Shown here: positions 1 to 6,420 of the stretch, piece by piece
Layout of the letters: each line of letters begins with the position of its first letter
Position numbering within the stretch: position 1 is the stretch's first letter
Source of the DNA: an uncultured Paraburkholderia sp.
Lineage (GTDB): Bacteria; Pseudomonadota; Gammaproteobacteria; Burkholderiales; Burkholderiaceae
DNA length: 10,636 bases
Assembly (NCBI GenBank): GCA_937917025.1
Contig: CALFSF010000124.1
Coordinates: forward strand, 1 to 10,636
Direction: 5' to 3'
The notes under the pieces: model-generated
Database searches by the model: none
The model's input: the letters and a program-made list of their open reading frames with translations, nothing else
Told to the model about the DNA's origin: nothing
Made by a program: the position numbers and the translations under genes

Positions 1-2
1 AC

Positions 3-704
3 GACGGCGCGGGGCCGATGCCCGAGCGCGCGGTTCTCGCGATGATGGACCGGCTGCACATCGGCCGCTGGAACCTGCATTTCGCGCTCTACGGCAACGA
101 GGAGGTGATCGACGCGCAGTACGCGAGCGTGCATCGCGCGTTTGCGCGGGTGCCGGGCGCGGTGCTGTCGGCGGCGCGTTACGCGGGCGATGCGCAGCCG
201 GCCGGCGGCGGCGACCGCAACCTCGCCGGCATTCCGGCGATGAGCGCGTTTCGCATGCTCGACTGGCGCGGCGGCGCGGGCGCGCACGTCGATTTCTCGC
301 CGGTGTGTCCGGCGACCGGCCGCGATGCGATGCGCCAGTACACGATGGTGAAGACGCGCGCGGCGGAATATGGCTTCGACTACTACGGCGGCTTCACGGC
401 GGGCACGCGCCATCTGCATCACATTTTCGCGATCATTTTCGATCGCGACGACGCTCGGCAGCCCGAAATCGCGGGCGACCTGCTGCGTGCGTTGATGAGC
501 GACGCGCGGGCCGCGGGCTACGGCGAATATCGCGCGCACCTCGCGTATATGGACTTCGCCGCGGCGCAATACAGCTTCAACGATGGCGCGATGTTGCGGC
601 TGTCGGAGACGCTCAAGGACGCGCTCGATCCCGCGGGCATTCTGTCGCCGGGCAAGCAGGGCATCTGGCCGCGCGCATGGCGCGACCGGCGGGGCTACAC
701 GTGA
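3..704 (+). CDS. FAD-linked oxidase of the vanillyl-alcohol oxidase / p-cresol methylhydroxylase family, C-terminal part (5' end outside window)
   Basis: The reading frame is open from base 3, so this is the last ~233 residues of a longer protein; family members are usually about 520-560 residues. The visible part matches the C-terminal cap/FAD domain of 4-cresol dehydrogenase (hydroxylating) flavoprotein subunits and vanillyl-alcohol oxidases. Seen directly: a GFDYYGGFTAGTRHLHHI segment, then MDFAAAQYSFND, then KDALDPAGILSPGKQGIW close to the end, which is the hallmark C-terminus of this family. Such enzymes oxidise para-alkylphenols, with FAD often covalently bound. The FAD-binding N-terminal domain is outside the window, so substrate and flavin linkage cannot be judged. 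A small exported protein follows 55 bases downstream on the same strand. The ATG at 18 lies inside the conserved domain and is not the real start. Family assignment is confident; exact substrate is unknown. Confidence 0.85.
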   Translation, partial: DGAGPMPERAVLAMMDRLHIGRWNLHFALYGNEEVIDAQYASVHRAFARVPGAVLSAARYAGDAQPAGGGDRNLAGIPAMSAFRMLDWRGGAGAHVDFSPVCPATGRDAMRQYTMVKTRAAEYGFDYYGGFTAGTRHLHHIFAIIFDRDDARQPEIAGDLLRALMSDARAAGYGEYRAHLAYMDFAAAQYSFNDGAMLRLSETLKDALDPAGILSPGKQGIWPRAWRDRRGYT

Positions 705-759
705 GCGCTGACGGCCCGGCACGCATGGGTGCGGGCGACGCACGCGCAGGGAGCGGCAG

Positions 760-1200
760 ATGGATCGACGCGCGTTCATGACACAGAGCGTGCTGCTTGC
801 CGCGGCGGGCTGCGCGCCTCCCGCGTTCGCGCATGCGATCCGCGCGCGCGGCGCGATTGCCGTGTACGACCCGACGCTCGCGGATGGCCGCGCGCTGGCG
901 GAGCACGCGGCGATGAGCGGTTTGCCCGCGTTCGATACCGGCGAGGATATCGGCGCGCTGTGGTATGCGACGCTCGCGCCGCATGTCGTGCAAAAGCGCG
1001 GCTTGCTGATCGGCGTGACGCGTCGCTCCGATTATTTCGTGTTGACGCAGTTCATTGCCCGCACGGTGAGCGTAGTCGCTTTGCGGCAGGACATTTCACG
1101 CAGCCCGGAGTCGACGCGGGCAGCGCACTTCGTCATCGACTGCGCGATCCGTCCACGCGACGTGCCACGCAAAATGCGCAACGCAAAGGGCGATGCCTAG
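760..1200 (+). CDS. small exported protein of unknown function with twin-arginine-like leader
   Basis: A 146-residue protein that I do not recognise. The start at 760 is supported by a strong AGGGAG at 748-753, six bases upstream. The N-terminus has the pattern of a Tat or Sec leader: MDRRAFMTQ (twin Arg at residues 3-4), a hydrophobic run VLLAAAG, and a possible signal peptidase site after AFA (residues 22-24). Cys18 in LAAAGC could instead be a weak lipobox. The mature part (~120 residues) has no CxxCH haem motif, no transmembrane helix and no obvious catalytic motif; it ends in a basic tail. It follows the flavoprotein gene by 55 bases and is probably co-transcribed, so a periplasmic role linked to that oxidase is possible, but this is inference from position only. 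Its stop codon overlaps that of the convergent DUF1571 gene. Confidence 0.7.
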   Translation: MDRRAFMTQSVLLAAAGCAPPAFAHAIRARGAIAVYDPTLADGRALAEHAAMSGLPAFDTGEDIGALWYATLAPHVVQKRGLLIGVTRRSDYFVLTQFIARTVSVVALRQDISRSPESTRAAHFVIDCAIRPRDVPRKMRNAKGDA

Positions 1201-2156
1201 AATTTGTAGTCCGGATTTTTCGGGTCGAACGTGGCGTCGTCGAAGGTTTTCGGCGTGATGGTTTCGAAGACGATTTTCTCGAAGATCCGGCCTTCGTTGT
1301 CATAGGACTCGACGCTGCGAAACCACGGATGCCGCAGATCGAGCCCGAGCGTTTCCGTCTTTGCGTAGAATGCGGGCCGCCCGGTCGGCGCTTCGTAGGT
1401 GAAGGCGACGACGCGCACGCCGTCGATGGTTTTCACCTCGATCCGGTTGGGCCGCGTAATGCCGGCTTCGGCGAACTTCCGCGCTTGCGCGAGGAACTGC
1501 TGCGCGATGTATTCCGTTCCGAGATCGCGCACCTGATGATTCGACTGGGCTCGCGCAAACGCGCCGTTCAGCGATGTCCACAGCGACACCATGCTCAAGA
1601 TGCCGCCTGGATGGCCGTACATTTCGTCGCTGCGTGTCGATTCGTCGTAGATGACTTCCTGGCCCGCGTGCGCGCCATCGGGCAGCCATTTCGCGTAGAT
1701 CCGCAGCGGGTCGCGCGAACGACGCACCAGCATGTGATCGGGCTCGTCGGGCCATACGCCCCGGATGCGTTCCTGTCGCGCCATCGTGAACTCATACGAC
1801 GGATAACCGTTTGGCCCTTCCTTCACGTAGCGCGGCACAGTCTGCGAATCGAGCGACTGGAAGAGCGCGAGCAACTGCGCGTCATCGAGCTTTTCGAGCG
1901 CGCCGCTTTGCGACGCGCGGCGCAGCCAGCGCACCTGCTGATCGACGGGCAGCCTGCCGGCCTGCGCCGGCGAAACGGCAGCGGCCGCCGCGCCAACCGG
2001 GGCGGGCACAGGCGAACGCGTGTCGCCCTGCGCGCGGGCAACGCCCGCCACGACGCCCGCGCCAACCAGCACCCCGCAGGCGGCGAACCGGATGCATCGC
2101 GCGGCGAACCCGGCATCGAATGCAGTGCGCGTCGACCGATACCCCGGATACGTCAT
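1197..2156 (-). CDS. exported DUF1571 domain protein
   Basis: A 319-residue protein. The start is supported by GGGAG at 2165-2169, eight bases before the ATG. Residues 1-42 form a signal peptide: a long positive N-region, a hydrophobic stretch at about 25-40 and a likely cleavage site ARA/QG near 42-43. A low-complexity Ala/Pro-rich linker follows (about 48-68). The folded part (about 75-319) matches my memory of the DUF1571 family: QERIRGVWPDEPDHMLV (128-144), RDPLRIYAKWLPDGAHAGQEVIYD (148-171, key residues Tyr154, Trp157, Gly161, Asp171) and a C-terminal beta-rich segment ending FDPKNPDYKF. The family has no established biochemical role; a LolA-like, lipid-binding beta-barrel fold would fit an envelope protein but is my inference. 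The gene lies 33 bases after fadD on the same strand, which suggests co-transcription and a link to fatty-acid uptake or envelope lipid handling. Confidence 0.82.
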   Translation of the reverse strand: MTYPGYRSTRTAFDAGFAARCIRFAACGVLVGAGVVAGVARAQGDTRSPVPAPVGAAAAAVSPAQAGRLPVDQQVRWLRRASQSGALEKLDDAQLLALFQSLDSQTVPRYVKEGPNGYPSYEFTMARQERIRGVWPDEPDHMLVRRSRDPLRIYAKWLPDGAHAGQEVIYDESTRSDEMYGHPGGILSMVSLWTSLNGAFARAQSNHQVRDLGTEYIAQQFLAQARKFAEAGITRPNRIEVKTIDGVRVVAFTYEAPTGRPAFYAKTETLGLDLRHPWFRSVESYDNEGRIFEKIVFETITPKTFDDATFDPKNPDYKF

Positions 2157-2189
2157 TGCGCTTTCTCCCGAATCAACGCCGGCGCGCGC

Positions 2190-3983
2190 TTACTCCGGCT
2201 TCTGTTTTGCCAGTTCCTCGTCGCGCAACTGGCGGCGCAGGATCTTGCCGACGTTGGTTTGCGGCAGTGCGTCGCGGAACTCGACCACTTTCGGCACCTT
2301 GTAGCCCGTCAGCAGCTTGCGGCAGTGCGCGATGATCTGCTCCTGCGTGAGCGTGCGGTCGCGCGGCACGATGAACACCTTGATGCGCTCGCCCTGCGCG
2401 GCGTCGGGAATGCCGATGGCCGCGACTTCTCGCACGCCCGGATGCATCGCGATCACGTCTTCCACTTCGTTCGGATACACGTTGAAGCCGGACACGAGAA
2501 TCATGTCCTTCTTGCGATCGATGAGGCGCATGAAGCCGCGTGAATCCATCACGCCGATGTCGCCGGTGGCGAGCCAGCCGTCTTCGTCGAACACCTTCGC
2601 GGTTTCCTCCGGACGGTTCCAGTAGCCCTTCATCACCTGCGGCCCCTTCACGCACAGCTCGCCCGCTTCACCGACGTTCGCCCACGTGCCGTCGTCCTTC
2701 CTGAAGCGCACCTGCGTGGAAGGCGCGGGCAGGCCGATCGAGCCCTCGAAGTCGCGCATGTGCTTCAGGTCGACCGGATTCATCGAGACGATCGGCGAGC
2801 ATTCGGTGAGCCCGTAGCCTTCGATGATCGGCTGGCCCGTCACCGCCTTGAAGCGATCCGCGACGGCCTTCTGCGTCGCCATGCCGCCTGCCATCGCGAG
2901 CTTCAGGTTCGAGAAATCGCGCTTGCAGAACGTCTCGTTTTCGAGGAACGCGTTATAGAGCGTGTTGACCGCCGTGATGGCGGTGAATTTCTCGTGGCGG
3001 ATGATCTTCATCACGCGCTTCACGTCGCGCGGATTCGCGATCAGGATGTTGCGCCCGCCGAGTCCCATGAAGATCAGCGCGTTCACCGTCAGCGAAAAGA
3101 TGTGATAAAGCGGCAGGGGCGTGAGCACGGTTTCGGCGTCGCCCATCAACTGGCCGGCGGACCACGCCTTGGCCTGCAGCAGGTTCGCGATGATGTTGCG
3201 ATGCGTGAGCATCGCGCCTTTGGCAACGCCCGTGGTGCCGCCGGTGTATTGCAGGAACGCGATGTCGTCATGCGTCGGATGCACGGAGGTGAGCGGGCGC
3301 GTGTAGCCCGTCGCAAGCGCGTCGAGTAGTTTCACGGCTTGCGGAATGTGCCAGGCCGGCACCAGTTTCTTGACATGGCGCAGCATGAAATTGATCAGAC
3401 GGCCCTTGAGATTCAGGCCATCCATGAGCAGATCGCCGAGCCCCGTCACGATCACGTTCTGCACCTTCGTGCCGGGCAGCGCCTCTTCGACCACCTTCGC
3501 GAAGTTCTCGAACACGACGATCGTCTGCGCGCCGCTGTCCTTGAGCTGATGGGCGAGTTCGCGCACCGTATAGAGCGGATTCACGTTCACGACCACCGCG
3601 CCGGCCTTCAGCGCGCCGAAGAGCGACACCGGATACTGGAACGTGTTCGGCAGCATGATCGCGACGCGGTCACCCGGCTTCACGCCGATCCCCTGCAGGT
3701 ACGCGGCGAACGCGGTGGCCTTGCGCGCGAGTTCGCCATACGTCATCGCTTCGCCGACGCTCACGTACGCGACGCGCTCACGAAACTGCGCGACGCATTC
3801 GTCGAAGAACTGCACGAGCGACGCGTACTGGTCGACGTCGATTTCGTGCGGCACGTCGTGCGGCCAGGAGCCGAACCAGAGGCCGTCGGTGTTCGGCGCT
3901 TTCGATACCTTCGATGCGGTCCCGCTCATCGCTTGCTGCGCGGATGCCGCGCCTGGCGAAGGCGGTTGCGTGGTCTGGATCAT
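2190..3983 (-). CDS. fadD: long-chain fatty acid-CoA ligase FadD
   Basis: A 597-residue adenylate-forming enzyme that activates free fatty acids to acyl-CoA using ATP and CoA, normally at the inner face of the cytoplasmic membrane. Seen in order: the ATP-binding P-loop YTGGTTGVAKG (246-256), the A5 motif EGYGLTE (388-394), the TGD motif (Asp475), Arg490 in the linker, the fatty-acyl-CoA synthetase signature LIDRKKDMILVSGFNVYPNE (487-506), and the C-terminal catalytic Lys580 in VGKILRR. All key residues are present. The start is set by AGGAG at 3991-3995, seven bases upstream. The first ~33 residues are a Ser/Ala/Pro-rich extension not found in the 561-residue E. coli FadD, whose homologous part begins around LWFGSWPHDVP here. 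It lies 63 bases downstream of the thiolase gene and 33 bases upstream of the DUF1571 gene. It supplies acyl-CoA to the other enzymes of the cluster. Confidence 0.95.
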   Translation of the reverse strand: MIQTTQPPSPGAASAQQAMSGTASKVSKAPNTDGLWFGSWPHDVPHEIDVDQYASLVQFFDECVAQFRERVAYVSVGEAMTYGELARKATAFAAYLQGIGVKPGDRVAIMLPNTFQYPVSLFGALKAGAVVVNVNPLYTVRELAHQLKDSGAQTIVVFENFAKVVEEALPGTKVQNVIVTGLGDLLMDGLNLKGRLINFMLRHVKKLVPAWHIPQAVKLLDALATGYTRPLTSVHPTHDDIAFLQYTGGTTGVAKGAMLTHRNIIANLLQAKAWSAGQLMGDAETVLTPLPLYHIFSLTVNALIFMGLGGRNILIANPRDVKRVMKIIRHEKFTAITAVNTLYNAFLENETFCKRDFSNLKLAMAGGMATQKAVADRFKAVTGQPIIEGYGLTECSPIVSMNPVDLKHMRDFEGSIGLPAPSTQVRFRKDDGTWANVGEAGELCVKGPQVMKGYWNRPEETAKVFDEDGWLATGDIGVMDSRGFMRLIDRKKDMILVSGFNVYPNEVEDVIAMHPGVREVAAIGIPDAAQGERIKVFIVPRDRTLTQEQIIAHCRKLLTGYKVPKVVEFRDALPQTNVGKILRRQLRDEELAKQKPE

Positions 3984-4046
3984 TGCCTGTCTCCTGAGTC
4001 TGGCCGTATTTTTGTGTTGGTCATTTTAATGCCCGCCGTAGCGCCG

Positions 4047-5348
4047 CTAGCGCTCGAGAATGGCGACAACGCCCTGGCCGCCCGCCGCGCAGATCGAAAT
4101 CAGTCCGCGGGCGGTGCCGGCGGGCTTGTCGAGCTGCGCGAGCAGCTTCGCGAGGCCTGCAACGAGACGGCCGCCGGTGGCCGCGAACGGGTGGCCCGTC
4201 GCGAGCGAACCGCCGTTCACGTTCAGCTTCGCGTGATCGATTGTACCGAGCGGGCCGGGCAGGCCCAGTTGCGTGCGGCAATACTCGTCATCCTGCCACG
4301 CCGCGAGCGTGCACAGCACCTGCGCCGCGAACGCCTCGTGAATTTCGTAGAAGTCGAAGTCCTGCAGGCTCAGGCCGGCGCGCGCCAGCATGCGCGGCAC
4401 CGCATACGCGGGCGCCATCAGCAGGCCTTCCTTTTTATCGAAGAAATCGACAGCGGCGGTCTCCGACCATGTCAGATACGCGAGCACCGGCAGGCCGCGC
4501 CCGGCCGCCCACGATTCGCTCGCGAGCAGCACGGCGGACGCGCCGTCGGTGAGCGGCGTCGAATTGCCGGCCGTCAGCGTGCCCGCATCGCGATCGAAGA
4601 CGGGCTTGAGCGCGGCGAGTTTTTCGGGCGTGAGATCGTCGCGCAGATTGTTGTCGCGCGTCAGGCCGCGATATGGCGTCATCAGGTCGTTGAAAAAGCC
4701 GTTACGACAGGCTTGCGCGAGCCTGCGGTGGCTTTCTAGGGCGAGCGCGTCCTGCGCTTCGCGCGCGATGCCCCAGCGCTTGGCCATGCGCTCGCAATGC
4801 TCGCCCATCGACAGGCCCGTGCGCGGTTCGCCGTTGCGCGGCAGCAGCGGCGTGAAAAACATGTGCGGGCGCAGCTTGGCCAGCGCGCCGACACGCTGGC
4901 CGGCTGTCTTGCCGCGATGTGCTTCGAGCAGGATCTTGCGCATCGTTTCGTTGACGCCGACCGGCGCGTCCGACGTCGTATCGACGCCGCCCGCGATACC
5001 CGCTTCGATCTGCCCGAGCGCGATCTTGTTCGCGACGAGAATCGCTGCTTCGAGACCGGTGCCGCAGGCCTGCTGCACGTCGTAAGCGGGCGTTTCCTTC
5101 GCGAGCGTGGTGGAGAGCAGCGATTCGCGCGTCAGGTTGAAGTCGCGTGAATGTTTGATGACCGCGCCCGCCGCGACTTCGCCGAGCCGCATGCCGTGCA
5201 GGTCGAAGCGGTCGATCAGGCCCTGCAGCGTGAACGTCAGCATGTCCTGGTTCGACGCGCTCGCGTAAGCCGTGTCAGACCGCGCGAACGGAATGCGATT
5301 GCCGCCGACGATCGCGACGCGCCGCACGGCAGGAAGCGGGTGAGACAT
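4047..5348 (-). CDS. fadI: thiolase, FadI/FadA2-like acetyl-CoA C-acyltransferase
   Basis: A 433-residue thiolase catalysing CoA-dependent cleavage of 3-oxoacyl-CoA, or the reverse Claisen condensation. Seen: nucleophile Cys95 in QQACGTGLEA, the AGIAGGVDTTSD loop (117-127), GNSTPLTDGASA (261-272), EIHEAFAAQ with His337 in place of the Asn of classical biosynthetic thiolases, His386 in GHPFAATGGR and Cys420 in ICAAGGQG. The HEAF form and the GHPFAATG motif place it with FadI, trifunctional-enzyme beta subunits and mycobacterial FadA2 rather than PhaA/AtoB types. The length agrees with FadI (~436). The start has an excellent AAGGAG at 5355-5360, six bases upstream. There is a 149-base gap upstream, so it may have its own promoter; fadD follows 63 bases downstream. 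No fadJ/fadB partner gene is next to it, unlike classical fadIJ. The symbol fadI is used by similarity; fadA2-like is equally fair. Confidence 0.9.
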   Translation of the reverse strand: MSHPLPAVRRVAIVGGNRIPFARSDTAYASASNQDMLTFTLQGLIDRFDLHGMRLGEVAAGAVIKHSRDFNLTRESLLSTTLAKETPAYDVQQACGTGLEAAILVANKIALGQIEAGIAGGVDTTSDAPVGVNETMRKILLEAHRGKTAGQRVGALAKLRPHMFFTPLLPRNGEPRTGLSMGEHCERMAKRWGIAREAQDALALESHRRLAQACRNGFFNDLMTPYRGLTRDNNLRDDLTPEKLAALKPVFDRDAGTLTAGNSTPLTDGASAVLLASESWAAGRGLPVLAYLTWSETAAVDFFDKKEGLLMAPAYAVPRMLARAGLSLQDFDFYEIHEAFAAQVLCTLAAWQDDEYCRTQLGLPGPLGTIDHAKLNVNGGSLATGHPFAATGGRLVAGLAKLLAQLDKPAGTARGLISICAAGGQGVVAILER

Positions 5349-5354
5349 GCTCGG

Positions 5355-5360
5355 CTCCTT
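5355..5360 (-). promoter_or_regulatory. consensus ribosome binding site of the thiolase gene
   Basis: A perfect AAGGAG on the minus strand, six bases from the ATG at 5348. It is the best Shine-Dalgarno in the window and suggests that the thiolase is translated efficiently and independently of the upstream MaoC gene. Confidence 0.7.
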
Positions 5361-5470
5361 CAGGTCATGTCCTGATTATCGATTGATTCAAGCGGATCCG
5401 GCAGATCGCGTGCGTGAGTCGCAGCACAAGCCAATAACGAAATGCGTACGACGTTGATTCCACGGTTTCG

Positions 5471-5493
5471 CGATGCCGTGACGTCCGGCATCG
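5471..5493 (-). terminator. hairpin just after the MaoC stop, possible weak terminator or mRNA stabiliser
   Basis: CGATGCCG at 5471-5478 pairs perfectly with CGGCATCG at 5486-5493, giving an 8-base stem with a 7-base loop. It begins five bases after the MaoC stop codon (5498-5500). There is no T-tract after it on the minus strand, so it does not look like a full intrinsic terminator; it may pause RNA polymerase, protect the 3' end of an upstream mRNA, or lower expression of the downstream genes. Confidence 0.4.
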
Positions 5494-5497
5494 GCGC

Positions 5498-6418
5498 TTA
5501 TTGCAGTGTCCACTGAAGTCGCGCGCGCAGATGCGGTTTTTCGCCCGCGCTGTCACGCACCTCGAGTTCGCGCGCGGCGGGCGTGGGGGACGACGTCCAC
5601 AGCGACGCCTCGCCCGGCAGAAACACCGGCAGCTTGAATTCGCCGCTGATGGAGGCGTCCGCGAGCCGCTTCGGCGGCTGCAATGCGGCTGCCGCGCGCG
5701 CAAGCGTCCACATGCCGTGCGCGATCGCTCGCGGAAAACCGGATGCCTTCGCGGAAAGGGTGCTCAGGTGAATCGGGTTGTAGTCGCCGGATACCTTTGC
5801 GTAATCGCGGCCCAGTTGCGGCGGCAACTGCCAGCGCGCGTGACGAACCAGTGCGGCGCGCTCGATCTGCAGCGGCGCGAGCGCGGAACCGTTCACGCCG
5901 TCCGGCGCGATGCCGCGCTTCAGATAGACGCTGTCGCCGTCCCAGACTGCTTCGCCGCGCCGGTAGAGGCGTGAATGCAGCACGAACGCCTGTCCCTTTT
6001 CGTGGCGCAGCAGCGCGCCGAATTCGACCTCGACGCGCAGCACGTCGTCGGCATGGAGCGGCTGGCGCTGGTGCACGCTGTTCGCGAGATGCACGAGCCC
6101 GAGCGCGGGCCATGGGAAAGCCGGGTCGGTGAGCATCAGCAGATGCAGCGGAAACGCGAGCAGATGGGGAAACGTGAACGGCAGACCCTGCTCCGGAATG
6201 AAACCGCAGACGCGCGCATAGGAATCGATCGCGGCCTGTTCGAGCGGCACGGCGGGACGCACGAGCCGCAGCGGTGGCAGGCGCGTTGCGCGGCCCCGCT
6301 TGAACACACCAGAGAGCGCGCGGGCGTAGAGCGCGGCCGGTTGCGGCAGGCGCTGGATCACCACCGTCTTGGGGCGCGGCGCGTCTGGCGTCGCGCCGAA
6401 GCGGGAAGGCTCGACCAT
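5498..6418 (-). CDS. MaoC-type (R)-specific enoyl-CoA hydratase / 3-hydroxyacyl dehydratase, double-hotdog (HtdX-like)
   Basis: A 306-residue double-hotdog protein. The C-terminal half carries the hydratase-2 motif YAKVSGDYNPIHL (206-218) with catalytic Asp212 and His217, followed by GFPRAIAHGMW (227-237), typical of MaoC/PhaJ/HtdX enzymes that hydrate trans-2-enoyl thioesters to (R)-3-hydroxyacyl thioesters. The N-terminal half is a degenerate hotdog (FTFPHLLAFPLHLL at 81-94, then VHQRQPLHADDVLRVEVEF at 115-133) lacking the Asp/His pair, as in mycobacterial HtdX-type enzymes. The frame runs open further upstream to 6853, but that would overlap the FabG gene by over 400 bases. The ATG at 6418 lies two bases after the FabG stop codon and has GGAG at 6426-6429, seven bases upstream, so I chose it. 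The tight spacing suggests translational coupling with the FabG gene. A hairpin follows just after the stop. Confidence 0.88.
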   Translation of the reverse strand: MVEPSRFGATPDAPRPKTVVIQRLPQPAALYARALSGVFKRGRATRLPPLRLVRPAVPLEQAAIDSYARVCGFIPEQGLPFTFPHLLAFPLHLLMLTDPAFPWPALGLVHLANSVHQRQPLHADDVLRVEVEFGALLRHEKGQAFVLHSRLYRRGEAVWDGDSVYLKRGIAPDGVNGSALAPLQIERAALVRHARWQLPPQLGRDYAKVSGDYNPIHLSTLSAKASGFPRAIAHGMWTLARAAAALQPPKRLADASISGEFKLPVFLPGEASLWTSSPTPAARELEVRDSAGEKPHLRARLQWTLQ

Positions 6419-6420
6419 CG

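Larger units (their letters stand above)
5349..5497 (-). promoter_or_regulatory. 149-base gap between MaoC and thiolase genes, possible internal promoter
   Basis: This is the largest gap inside the minus-strand block and is visibly richer in A/T than the flanking genes. On the minus strand it contains GATAAT (5375-5380), a good -10-like hexamer about 27 bases before the thiolase ATG. The matching -35 is poor (CTGCCG at 18 bases). A 9-base dyad TTGATTCAA at 5383-5391 sits directly beside the -10-like box and could be an operator half of some kind, but no known regulator site is recognised. A promoter here would split the block into fadE-fabG-maoC and thiolase-fadD-DUF1571 units. Confidence 0.3.

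Noticed and set aside
729..2543. 604-codon + strand open frame across the small exported gene, DUF1571 and fadD
   Set aside because: It crosses three supported genes and has a biased Arg-rich composition with no domain; it is a shadow of codon bias.
3984..4046. Possible terminator between the thiolase and fadD genes
   Set aside because: The short inverted TAGCG/CGCTA has a one-base loop and no following T-run on the minus strand, so it is not a credible terminator.
3339..4739. 466-codon + strand open frame opposite fadD and the thiolase gene
   Set aside because: No family motifs and Arg/His/Glu-rich composition; the minus-strand frames hold intact catalytic motifs.
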